NCBI GenBank assembly: GCA_947245585.1
Contig: CAMXPV010000033.1
Coordinates: 1-44,154 of the forward strand
DNA: 44,154 nucleotides
Direction of reading: 5' to 3'
Source of the DNA: an uncultured Lachnospiraceae bacterium
Lineage (GTDB): Bacteria; Bacillota; Clostridia; Lachnospirales; Lachnospiraceae
Positions within the stretch are counted from its first letter, which is position 1. The number at the start of each line of letters is the position of its first letter. The notes below the pieces were generated by a model that was given only the letters and a program-made list of their open reading frames with translations, did not search any database and was not told the DNA's origin. Shown here one piece after another: positions 9,072 through 16,669 of this stretch. Both the position numbers and the translations under genes were made by a program.

Positions 9072-10982
9072 ATGAAGAATACGCGTAAATATATACTTGT
9101 GTTGGCTTTCGCCGTTGTGTTTCTATTTTATAGGGTTGATCCCGTTCTTGCAATGGAAACGGGGCAAAATATTGAGTCGGCAGACGGGCCGGAGGCAGAG
9201 GAAACCGTAGTGCCCGAATTGGAGCCAAAACAGCCTGCGGAGGAAATCCCGGAATCGGCAGGCGAACCGGAGCAGCCCGCGGAGGAAATCCCGGAAGCGG
9301 CAGGTGAACCGGAGCCGGAACAGCCTGCGGAGGAAATCCCGGAATCGGCAGACGAACCGGAGCCGGAACAGCCCGCGGAGGAAATCCCGGAGGCGATAGG
9401 CGAACCGGAGCCGGAACAGCCGACGGAGGGAATTGCAGAACCGGAGCCGATCGTGGAACTCAGTATCATGCCGGGGGCTGAAACCATATCCACGGGTGAA
9501 GCGCTGATGGAATGGTTGGAGTCACATAAGAGTGTTGGCGGCACAGTCAGGTTGACGGATCATGTGGTTTTGGACGGGGCGTACAGCTTTTGCCCCAACG
9601 GGATTAACAATCCCGCCGTTTTTGTTGATACTGGTGAGTATACAATCACCGTAACCGGAGAGATTTCATTTTTGAGTGACGGCAAACTTACTTTTACGGG
9701 AGAGCCTGATGGCAAGGGCATCTTTTATGTGGCGGAAAATGGGATACTTTCCATATGCGGCATTTCTGTGGAGAGTAAACGGTGCGCCTTGTGGCAGGAA
9801 GAGGGGGCCGGATTGGAAGTATCCGACTGTGCCATATCGGGAAGCATCCATTATGCGGATATGCCCTTTGTCATGTCTTATAAGGATTCTCTCTGTGCCG
9901 TTGTGGAAAAGGGTCAAACTCTAAACGATGCCCTTCCCTCACAGATCAGCTGTACCGTCAATCGTCAAGGGCGGTTGAGCCATAACGAAAGGGTTCCCGT
10001 CTTATGGAATCAGGAGGGAACCGAAAAGCAGCAGGAAGAAAGGCGGCGTTTTGAGCTGCAGGGTTCTTTTTTGGATGCGGCAGCCGCGAAACCAATTTGT
10101 TGTGCGGTGGTTTACAATGATTATCCTTTAACCTTTACGGATGTGAAGGCATCGGTAAGCGGCGATCGCTACACCTTTCAGGGTGGATTTACGGTTCCGG
10201 AGGAATCCCTGCCGTTTGAAGTAATGACGGAGTATTCCTTTGACGGGGAAAACTGGGTTTTGTATGAAATGCAAACGGCATCAAATGTAGACGCAGGATT
10301 CCGGATTGACTGCAAGTGGGAACCGCGTGGCAGGGCAGCCTGCTCTAACATATATATTCGTTTGCAGTGGAATAATAATGGAACCATATATTTTTCCAAT
10401 GTGCTCTGTTATTCGGCAGATGATCTTGAAAATCTGGAGGATATAGGCGGCAGCCGGGGTGGTGGGACTTCTATTATCAATCCGCCAAAGGAGCCGCAGC
10501 AAAGTGTTGGCGCTGTAAATACATCGGTTAAAGAGCAGGATGACGATACCCATTCGGAAAACAGGGACGAAAATGCCAATCAAGCCACAACGGGCGGTGA
10601 ATCTTCCAATATGGAAAGCCCGAAGGCGGATGCAGTGCAGGAGGCCGATGCAAAGCCCCAGGACATTAAGCCCGAAGCGGATGCAGTGCAGGAAGTCAGC
10701 GCAGAGCCCAAAGCCGCGAAGATCAAGGTCGAAGCGGATGTGGTCAAGGAAACTGGCGTAGAATCCCAAGACATAATGGCCAAAGCGGATGCGGTGCAGG
10801 AAGTTGGTGCAGAGCCAAAAAATACAAAAGCGGCGGTGCAGACAGACAAGGCAGAGCAGTCGCTGTATGCGGAATCGAAAGGGCACAATCCTATCCTTAT
10901 GGCGGCGGGCTTTGTAATGTTGTCAGGGATTGGCACAGCAGCGGGATTCTGTGTTCATTCCCGGTTGGGAACAAAAAGATAA
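9072..10982 (+). CDS. Repeat-rich surface protein with C-terminal membrane anchor
   Basis: A 636-residue exported protein. Residues 1-27 are a signal peptide (hydrophobic core LVLAFAVVFLFY, cleavage likely after VLA). Residues about 51-125 are five acidic Pro/Glu-rich repeats of the type EPEPEQPAEEIPE. The middle (about 130-470) is beta-rich, with strands resembling a pectate-lyase-like or BIG-type surface domain and an even set of cysteines; I cannot name it. Residues about 515-595 are a second repeat region with ADAVQE as core. Residues about 606-630 form one membrane segment followed by a short basic tail, without an LPXTG motif. The design (stalk, head, stalk, anchor) fits a cell-wall-spanning adhesin or sensor. 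It lies between a kinase and a response regulator on the opposite strand and overlaps the latter's end by 28 bases. Confidence 0.82.
   Translation: MKNTRKYILVLAFAVVFLFYRVDPVLAMETGQNIESADGPEAEETVVPELEPKQPAEEIPESAGEPEQPAEEIPEAAGEPEPEQPAEEIPESADEPEPEQPAEEIPEAIGEPEPEQPTEGIAEPEPIVELSIMPGAETISTGEALMEWLESHKSVGGTVRLTDHVVLDGAYSFCPNGINNPAVFVDTGEYTITVTGEISFLSDGKLTFTGEPDGKGIFYVAENGILSICGISVESKRCALWQEEGAGLEVSDCAISGSIHYADMPFVMSYKDSLCAVVEKGQTLNDALPSQISCTVNRQGRLSHNERVPVLWNQEGTEKQQEERRRFELQGSFLDAAAAKPICCAVVYNDYPLTFTDVKASVSGDRYTFQGGFTVPEESLPFEVMTEYSFDGENWVLYEMQTASNVDAGFRIDCKWEPRGRAACSNIYIRLQWNNNGTIYFSNVLCYSADDLENLEDIGGSRGGGTSIINPPKEPQQSVGAVNTSVKEQDDDTHSENRDENANQATTGGESSNMESPKADAVQEADAKPQDIKPEADAVQEVSAEPKAAKIKVEADVVKETGVESQDIMAKADAVQEVGAEPKNTKAAVQTDKAEQSLYAESKGHNPILMAAGFVMLSGIGTAAGFCVHSRLGTKR
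9222..9447 (+). repeat. In-frame Pro/Glu repeat, five units
   Basis: Five tandem units of 12-16 codons, with the core EQPAEEIPE, code for an acidic stalk. Units differ by insertion of one EP pair. DNA copies are nearly identical (cggaggaaatcccgga recurs), so the array can change length by slippage. Confidence 0.85.
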
Positions 10983-11638
10983 CCCTTATAGCGCTTGGTC
11001 TGGATGTAGTCATGGTCCGGACAAATATCATAGAGCTTTTTGCGGATACGTCCCATAATGACTTGCAGTGATTTTTGTCCTTTGTTGATCGGCGCTTTCC
11101 ATACCGAATCATATATTTGATCCGGTGTATATATTTCATTTGGATGTTTTGCAAGAAAATACAGCACATCAAATTCGTAAGATGAAAAATCGGCGGAACG
11201 GGCTTTAAAACTTACGCTGCAGGAGGAAGGGCAGATGGTAAGCGAGCCGTAAGTGAGCGTTTTTGGCGGCTCGGCGGCTCTGCCGGCGCGGATGCGCGCC
11301 TGAACCCGAAGCTCTAATTCTTTCAAACTGTAGGGCTTGCACACATAGTCGTCTCCGCCGATGGATAATCCCCGGATGCGGTTTTCTTCCTCGGTATAGC
11401 CGGAGAGAAAAACAATCGGAAGACCTGTCTTTGCGCGTATGCTTTCGCACAACGAAAAGCCGCTTCTGTCGGGTAAATCAACATCCAGTATAACGCAGTC
11501 AAGGGTGTTGGATAAAATGATGTTTTCTGCCGCTTCCGCAGTGTCTGCACAGACAACCTCATATCCCATTGCACTGAAATATGTTTTATTATCTTCTAAG
11601 ATCATTGGATCGTCATCCACCGTTAAAATTCTGTACAT
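10955..11638 (-). CDS. OmpR/PhoB-type response regulator
   Basis: A 227-residue regulator. The receiver domain starts at MYRILTVDDDP, with the phospho-acceptor D52 in ILDVDLPDRSG and K101 in VCKPYS. A winged-helix DNA-binding domain follows (about 125-225) with the usual end RYKGYLF. The start at 11638 has GGAG six bases upstream; longer frames run into the promoter. It probably receives phosphate from the 7TMR kinase at 7041-9029. The two same-strand genes are split by the opposite-strand surface-protein gene, which both may control. The last 28 bases overlap the end of that gene. Confidence 0.9.
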   Translation of the reverse strand: MYRILTVDDDPMILEDNKTYFSAMGYEVVCADTAEAAENIILSNTLDCVILDVDLPDRSGFSLCESIRAKTGLPIVFLSGYTEEENRIRGLSIGGDDYVCKPYSLKELELRVQARIRAGRAAEPPKTLTYGSLTICPSSCSVSFKARSADFSSYEFDVLYFLAKHPNEIYTPDQIYDSVWKAPINKGQKSLQVIMGRIRKKLYDICPDHDYIQTKRYKGYLFVPNRE

Positions 11639-11659
11639 ACGAATCTCCATTTTTAATTT

Positions 11660-11668
11660 AGTATAGCA
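11660..11668 (-). promoter_or_regulatory. Extended -10 promoter of the response regulator gene
   Basis: Read on the minus strand this is TGCTATACT, an extended -10 (TG-n-TATACT). It would start RNA about 15 bases before the ATG at 11638. No good -35 box is seen at the usual distance (CTATCC at 17 bases), so an activator may be needed. Confidence 0.45.
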
Positions 11669-11834
11669 TAAAAATGTCTTACGGATAGCCCCGTTCAGTC
11701 CAAAAACAGACGCGAAAATAAACGTCAGGTAACAATCGCAGCATGGCGCTTTTTTATGATAAAAAATATTGTAGAATAATGTTATTGAAGATGAGAGTCT
11801 GCGCAAAATCAGTCGGCCAGAAAAGAGGATTAAC

Positions 11835-13184
11835 ATGTTAGGAGGCTCTGTATACATAGCGTTTATTCGGTTTGCAATAAGTCTTGCGGGAACGATTCTG
11901 CTGTTTTCCATTCTTTCCGAACCGCGGTTTAACAGGAAGAGGACAGTGATCTGTTATGTGTGTTTCTGCGCGGTATTGCTTGCGCTTGCCTGTATCTGGT
12001 ATGTAGTGGATTGGGACAGCTGTGTGCGGATGGTGGCATTTACGATGTATATGTGCTTTGCCGTCTTCGCGGTTTTTATGAGCGGTGATTCCGTTTATTT
12101 GGCAATCTATAAATTGGCGTTGGTGTTTTATCTGATGTCAGTTTTTGTGATTGGCGGGTTGGAAGTTTCCGTGATCTTTTTTCACCGTAGTGTATGGGCG
12201 GATATTGTTTCGCGCATTTTGCTGATCTTGCTTATTGCGTATTTGCTTTACAGATATGTTAGGGAATCGGTAAAGGAATTTGGTGACTATGTGGAGAATG
12301 AGGCGGATAAGTTCAGCGTTGCCGCTATGATTGTCTGCATCCTGTTTGGAATCGGGTATATTTTGAATCCCACGCTTAACAAGGAAGTAACCGGACACCG
12401 AATTTATCAAGTTTTAACAAATTTTATTCTGACGGGGACATTGCAGCTTCTTGTCTACCGTTTTTATCTGCATGTTGGCAGGGAAAAGGAGTACGAGAGA
12501 GAGAACCAACTGATACAGATGAACTACAGGCTTTTGGAAAGGCAGATAGAAATTCTGGAAGAATCCGTTGCGTCGGGAAGGCGGCTTCGGCACGATATCA
12601 GACATCATAACGCAGTGATGGCGGAGTATGCGCGCAGAGGACAGACGGAGGAACTGTTACAGTATTTGAAAGAGTATGACAGAGAGACCGGGCAGGGCGT
12701 ACCGGAGATGATTTGTGCCAATCCGGCGGTTAATAATGTTCTGGCAGCTTATACCAGAAAGGCGCGAAATGAGCGGATCGAGGTTATGCTTGATGTGGAA
12801 CTTGGGAAAGAGCTGCCCATACCGGGGATTGACCTTGTGGCAATTCTTGCCAATGCATACGAAAATGCAATTTATGCCTGTATGGATATGAAAAAGCAGA
12901 CGGACACACAGGAGTGTTTTATCCGGATGCGAATCAAAAGACAAAAGAATAAATTGGTGATTTCATGTAGTAACAGCTGCAAAAAAGGGACGGCACTGAA
13001 GAATGGAAAGCCAGGCAATGAGTTTACGGGCGGCGTGGGAGTTTCCAGTATCATCAGGACGGCGAAAAAGTATGACGGGGAATACGATTTTAAAAATGAT
13101 AACGGCGTGTTTACCTTTCGGTTAATTATGAATATGGAGCCGAAAAAAACAGAAGATGAACAGCCTGTGGCGGAGGAAAGATGA
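11835..13184 (+). CDS. GHKL-type sensor histidine kinase (AgrC-like)
   Basis: A 449-residue kinase. Six membrane segments fill residues 8-210, followed by a coiled coil (about 215-248), the phospho-acceptor H253 in RRLRHDIRHHNA, and a GHKL ATPase domain with N344 in ANAYENAIYAC and the glycine motif GGVGVSS. This is the layout of AgrC, BlpH and other peptide-sensing kinases of Bacillota. The ATG at 11835 has GAGG six bases upstream. It overlaps the LytTR regulator by four bases (ATGA), so the pair is translated together. No AgrB, AgrD or other peptide-export gene is nearby, and the signal is unknown. Confidence 0.9.
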   Translation: MLGGSVYIAFIRFAISLAGTILLFSILSEPRFNRKRTVICYVCFCAVLLALACIWYVVDWDSCVRMVAFTMYMCFAVFAVFMSGDSVYLAIYKLALVFYLMSVFVIGGLEVSVIFFHRSVWADIVSRILLILLIAYLLYRYVRESVKEFGDYVENEADKFSVAAMIVCILFGIGYILNPTLNKEVTGHRIYQVLTNFILTGTLQLLVYRFYLHVGREKEYERENQLIQMNYRLLERQIEILEESVASGRRLRHDIRHHNAVMAEYARRGQTEELLQYLKEYDRETGQGVPEMICANPAVNNVLAAYTRKARNERIEVMLDVELGKELPIPGIDLVAILANAYENAIYACMDMKKQTDTQECFIRMRIKRQKNKLVISCSNSCKKGTALKNGKPGNEFTGGVGVSSIIRTAKKYDGEYDFKNDNGVFTFRLIMNMEPKKTEDEQPVAEER

Positions 13185-13930
13185 CATATTTAACAGCGTT
13201 GTGTGACGATGAGGTTGAAGAGCTTGACAAAACGGAGAAGCTATTGAATGCCTATGAGCGGGAGCATCCCGAAGTGGACTTTATCATTGAGTGCTTTGAG
13301 AGTGCAGACGAACTGCTCTACAGAGTCGAGGATAGAAATTATACGCCAGATCTGATTTTTATGGATATTTTCATGCCGGGACCGGGAGGCGTTTCAGATT
13401 CTGTGGGGATGGATGCGGCGAAAAAACTGCGGGATATGGGAAGCAGGGCAAGACTGTTTTTTCTCACCACTTCCGGAGAATATGCATTGCAGGCTTTTGA
13501 CGTAAATGCTTCCCAATATCTCATTAAGCCAGTAACAAAGGGACGGATATTCGATGTATTGGATACATTTCTGTTGAGAGAAGAAGAGGAAAAGAAAAAG
13601 TACATTCTGTTGAAAGTGGAAGGAAGATTTGTGAAGGTGGCGGTAAGCGATATTGTATACTGCGAGGCGCAGGGGAAAATACAGTGCATTCATCTTGCGG
13701 GCGGCGGGGAATATCTGCAGCGTATGACGATGACGGAACTGGGTGAAATCCTTTTGGATTATCGTGAGTTTGTGAGAGTCGGATCGGCATTTATCGTCAA
13801 TTTAGAATATATTGAAAGTCTGAACGCGCGGGATGTCTGGTTGTCCGACGGAAAAAAGATTTATCTGCCCAGAGGCGCGTATAAGGGACTGCGGGAGCGG
13901 TACTTTAACTATTATTGTAAAATATTTTGA
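13181..13930 (+). CDS. LytTR-family response regulator (AgrA-like)
   Basis: A 249-residue regulator. The receiver domain has acidic residues D9/D10, phospho-acceptor D62 in LIFMDIFMPG and K116 in LIKPVTK. The LytTR DNA-binding domain covers about 138-245, with the expected F-V-R-V-G-S-A-F-I-V-N block and the final RGAYKGLRERY. LytTR proteins bind pairs of direct repeats about two helix turns apart; such a pair lies directly downstream (13939-13972). It is coupled to the GHKL kinase by a four-base overlap and is very probably its partner. Confidence 0.92.
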   Translation: MTYLTALCDDEVEELDKTEKLLNAYEREHPEVDFIIECFESADELLYRVEDRNYTPDLIFMDIFMPGPGGVSDSVGMDAAKKLRDMGSRARLFFLTTSGEYALQAFDVNASQYLIKPVTKGRIFDVLDTFLLREEEEKKKYILLKVEGRFVKVAVSDIVYCEAQGKIQCIHLAGGGEYLQRMTMTELGEILLDYREFVRVGSAFIVNLEYIESLNARDVWLSDGKKIYLPRGAYKGLRERYFNYYCKIF

Positions 13931-13938
13931 AATTGTTT

Positions 13939-13972
13939 AAAAAGTGAAAGTCGTTTACAAAAAGTGAAAGTC
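13939..13972 (+). repeat. 14-bp direct repeat, candidate LytTR binding site
   Basis: The 14-mer aaaaagtgaaagtc occurs at 13939-13952 and again at 13959-13972, a period of exactly 20 bases. Both copies follow GTTTA. Direct repeats about two helix turns apart are the known site type of LytTR regulators such as AgrA, and the LytTR gene ends nine bases upstream. The assignment is an inference from position and spacing. Confidence 0.6.
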
Positions 13973-14002
13973 AACATGCAATCCATACCTCAAAAATTGC
14001 GT

Positions 14003-14031
14003 TTGATGCCTTTTGGCTTTAAAAATATTTT
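14003..14031 (+). promoter_or_regulatory. Candidate promoter after the LytTR site
   Basis: TTGATG (14003-14008), 17 bases, then TATTTT (14026-14031). It begins 31 bases after the direct repeat. RNA started here near 14038 would run to the terminator at 14108-14143 with no convincing gene: only a 31-codon frame from ATG 14069 without a ribosome binding site. A 23-codon frame (13976-14047) lies upstream of that start, also without a site. The 301-base gap from 13931 to 14231 otherwise holds only the next gene's promoter. Confidence 0.4.
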
Positions 14032-14107
14032 TTTTCTGTTATCCTAGAACAAAGCTTGCAAATCAACTATGGATTTTATTCCGAGTTTCTTATGCCCTCC
14101 CCGGGAG

Positions 14108-14143
14108 CCCCTGACGCCGTTTATATGGCGCCGGGGGTTTTTT
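14108..14143 (+). terminator. Rho-independent terminator
   Basis: CCCC and CGCC (14108-14118) pair with GGCG and GGGG (14127-14136) around an eight-base loop, with a small internal loop, followed by six T (14138-14143). It ends transcription from the LytTR operon or from the possible small RNA before it. Confidence 0.75.
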
Positions 14144-14171
14144 AACACATGCGGGCCGCTGTGATTACGTG

Positions 14172-14200
14172 TTGTATGGCGTATGAGAGTATGCTACAAT
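14172..14200 (+). promoter_or_regulatory. Promoter of the SAH salvage cluster
   Basis: TTGTAT (14172-14177), 17 bases, then an extended -10 box TGCTACAAT with TACAAT at 14195-14200. RNA would start near 14207, giving a leader of about 25 bases before the ATG at 14232. Confidence 0.6.
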
Positions 14201-14231
14201 TAATGAAAACGGAAAATATTGGGAGGTGCCT

Positions 14232-15188
14232 ATGAAGCTGGTGGTTTTAGAGCGGAACAGCGTAGGAACAGATGTAGATGTGAGCTGTCTTGAACGGTTT
14301 GGCGAAGTGGAGTATTATCCTAATACGGTGGCGGAGAATACGGCGGAACGAGTGAAGGACGCGGATATTGTGATTGCAAACAAGGCGCCGATGAATGAGA
14401 GTACCTTAAAAGATGCGCCGAATGTGAAACTGATATGCCTGTTTGCTACCGGTTTTGACAGTGTGGATCTTGCCTATTGTAAAAGCCGCGGCATTAAGGT
14501 GGCAAATGTGGTGAATTACAGTACGGCGGCGGTGGTGCAGCATACTCTTTTGCTAGCGTTGGCGTTGGAGGAAAAACTGATTCACTATGATAATTATGTG
14601 AAATCCGGGGAGTATGGCGCGCAGGATCGCTTTTCAAATTTTGACAGGGTTTTTGGAGAGTTGGAAGGAAAGACGTGGGGCATTGTCGGCATGGGAAATA
14701 TTGGCCGCAGAGTAGCGCAGGTGGTACAGACGTTGGGCTGTAAAGTGATTTTTTATTCTGCGTCCGGCAAGAGCAGCTGCACGGAGTATGAGCGGGTGGA
14801 GCTTGACGAGCTGTTGACACAGTCGGACATTTTGTCCCTGCACTGTCCGTTGAGCGATCGGACGAGGGGGCTGATCAATAAAGAAGCCTTTTCCAAGATG
14901 AAGAAATCGGCGATTCTTGTCAATGTAGCGAGAGGGCCGGTGGTAGATACGCAGGCTCTCTATGAGGCGCTCACAGAGGGGCGGATCGCGGCGGCCGGAC
15001 TCGATGTACTGGAGAAAGAGCCTATCAGCAAGGACAACCCTCTTGGTAAAATCAAGGACAGCACAAAGCTGATTATTACACCCCATATGGCGTGGGCGAG
15101 CGTGGAGGCAAGAACTCGCCTGGTGGATGAAGTGATGAAAAACATACAGGCTTTTCTGGACGGGGAAGAGCGGAATGTAGTCAACTAA
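14232..15188 (+). CDS. D-2-hydroxyacid dehydrogenase, NAD(P)-dependent
   Basis: A 318-residue cytoplasmic enzyme that should interconvert a 2-oxoacid and a D-2-hydroxyacid. The cofactor motif GMGNIG is at 153-158; the catalytic residues are R234 in NVARGP, E261 in DVLEKEP and H285 in PHMAW. The loop after the second Rossmann strand reads FYSASGKSS, without the aspartate typical of strict NAD users, so NADP use is possible. The ATG at 14232 has GGGAGG five bases upstream; the GTG at 14226 overlaps that site. The deaminase gene follows after 34 bases, so they are probably one transcript. The substrate cannot be told from the sequence; family relatives include hydroxypyruvate and glyoxylate reductases. 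Confidence 0.9.
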   Translation: MKLVVLERNSVGTDVDVSCLERFGEVEYYPNTVAENTAERVKDADIVIANKAPMNESTLKDAPNVKLICLFATGFDSVDLAYCKSRGIKVANVVNYSTAAVVQHTLLLALALEEKLIHYDNYVKSGEYGAQDRFSNFDRVFGELEGKTWGIVGMGNIGRRVAQVVQTLGCKVIFYSASGKSSCTEYERVELDELLTQSDILSLHCPLSDRTRGLINKEAFSKMKKSAILVNVARGPVVDTQALYEALTEGRIAAAGLDVLEKEPISKDNPLGKIKDSTKLIITPHMAWASVEARTRLVDEVMKNIQAFLDGEERNVVN

Positions 15189-15222
15189 TAGAAAGTCGGT
15201 AATTATGAGAGGAGCAAGGGAT

Positions 15223-16524
15223 ATGGGAATTGAGATTAAAGACACGTTGGCGGTATTGCCGAAGGGTGCGGAGGATGTAATTCAGGAAACATCTATTTAT
15301 GTGGAAGAAGACCGGATAACAGGAATTGGTGATAAACCGGCAGGATTTACTGCGGATAAGGTGATTGACGGCAGGGATAAGTTGGTAATTCCGGGGTTAA
15401 TCAACTGCCATACCCACTCTTACATGTCTTTTATGAGAAATGTGGCGGACGATCTTTCTTTTATGGATTGGCTATTCGGGTCGATTGATCCGATTGAGCA
15501 GCAGATGACGGATGAGGATACCTATTGGGGAGCCAATTTGGCGATCATCGAGATGATGAAGAGCGGCACGACCTGTTTTAACGATATGCAGATGAATATT
15601 CATCAGACTACCCGCGCGGTAAAGGAGTCTGGTATGCGTGCCGTGATCTGTCGCGGACTTGTGGGAAGCGGCAATGATGAGGCGGGACAGTCTCGTCTGC
15701 GGCAGGCCTATGAGGAGCGGGATGCGGCGGCGGATTGTGACAGACTTACTTTTAAACTAGGCCCCCATGCGCCGTACACATGCGACGATGCGTTTTTAAA
15801 GATTGTGGCGGCCGAAGCCAAAAAAGAAAATATGGGAATCCATATTCACTTGTCGGAGAGCGAGAGCGAAATTAGTCAGATTCAGGAAAAATACGGATGC
15901 ACACCGATTGCACTGGCGGAGAAATGCGGGATTTTTGATGTGCCGGCCATTGCGGCGCACTGTGTGCAGGTTACAGATGAAGATATTGATATTCTGAAGC
16001 GAAAAAATGTCAGCGTAGTGACGAATCCTGCCAGTAACATGAAGTTAGGGAACGGGTTTGCGCCTATTGCAAAAATGTTGGAGAAGGGCGTCAATGTATG
16101 TCTTGGCACGGATGGCGCGGCCAGCAACAACTGTCTGAATATGTTTCACGAGCTGAGTCTGCTCACTCTGATTCACAAGGGGACGGGCAGGACGCCTCAA
16201 TGCGTCAGCGCGAAGGAAGGGTTCCGGATTGCCACGATCAACGGTGCGAAGGCGTTGGGACTGGAGAAGGAAATCGGCTCTATCGAGGTGGGAAAAAAGG
16301 CCGATTTGGCGATTCTTAATCTGAATACACCGTCGCTCACGCCCAGAAATAATCTGTTGGCGGGGTTGTCCTATTCCGCCAATGGCTCGGAGGTAGATAC
16401 CGTCATAATCAACGGACAAATCACGATGGAAGGACGGAAGATTCTGACAATGGATGAGAAAATGGTCTACGGGAAGATTCAGGAAATAATTGTCAGGATG
16501 GGGCTTGACAAGAAAACTTACTGA
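15223..16524 (+). CDS. mtaD: S-adenosylhomocysteine / methylthioadenosine deaminase
   Basis: A 433-residue amidohydrolase-superfamily enzyme. It should deaminate the adenine ring of S-adenosylhomocysteine, methylthioadenosine or related nucleosides to the inosine form with release of ammonia. The metal and catalytic residues are all present: H63 and H65 (NCHTHS), H182 (GPHAPYT), H209 and E212 (HIHLSE), H246 (AAHCVQ) and D297 (GTDGAASNN). This set matches the MtaD/DadD group better than guanine or cytosine deaminases. The ATG at 15223 was chosen because GAGAGGAG lies eight bases upstream; the ATG at 15205 would place that site inside the gene. AhcY lies two genes downstream, which points to the SAH-to-S-inosylhomocysteine route known from Methanocaldococcus. 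Confidence 0.88.
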   Translation: MGIEIKDTLAVLPKGAEDVIQETSIYVEEDRITGIGDKPAGFTADKVIDGRDKLVIPGLINCHTHSYMSFMRNVADDLSFMDWLFGSIDPIEQQMTDEDTYWGANLAIIEMMKSGTTCFNDMQMNIHQTTRAVKESGMRAVICRGLVGSGNDEAGQSRLRQAYEERDAAADCDRLTFKLGPHAPYTCDDAFLKIVAAEAKKENMGIHIHLSESESEISQIQEKYGCTPIALAEKCGIFDVPAIAAHCVQVTDEDIDILKRKNVSVVTNPASNMKLGNGFAPIAKMLEKGVNVCLGTDGAASNNCLNMFHELSLLTLIHKGTGRTPQCVSAKEGFRIATINGAKALGLEKEIGSIEVGKKADLAILNLNTPSLTPRNNLLAGLSYSANGSEVDTVIINGQITMEGRKILTMDEKMVYGKIQEIIVRMGLDKKTY

Positions 16525-16532
16525 TAAATTTA

Positions 16533-16561
16533 TGGCAATGTAGGAAGATTTTTGTTATAAT
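16533..16561 (+). promoter_or_regulatory. Promoter of the HDOD gene
   Basis: TGGCAA (16533-16538), 17 bases, then TGTTATAAT with a perfect TATAAT at 16556-16561. RNA would start near 16568. The leader of about 100 bases contains GCGCTACGCGG and GCGCTGCGGAG, which are near repeats. Confidence 0.6.
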
Positions 16562-16669
16562 GTATAGGTAAGCAATGAGCAGTGCGGAAACGAGCGTGCG
16601 CTACGCGGTGAGCGAAAGCGAAAGTCTGTGCGCTGCGGAGTATTTGCATTTGTTGGGGAGGGAACGGAA

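Noticed and set aside
9128..9544. 138-codon minus-strand frame rich in Ser/Gly/Ala
   Set aside because: Its repeats are the antisense of the Pro/Glu array of the surface protein.
10281..10886. 201-codon minus-strand frame with membrane-like composition
   Set aside because: Antisense to the surface gene's repeat region; no start signal.
13939..13972. Start of a CRISPR array
   Set aside because: Only two copies with a spacer of six bases.
16562..16669. Possible small RNA or riboswitch in the HDOD leader
   Set aside because: Near-repeats are visible but no stable stem with terminator or known riboswitch core was found.
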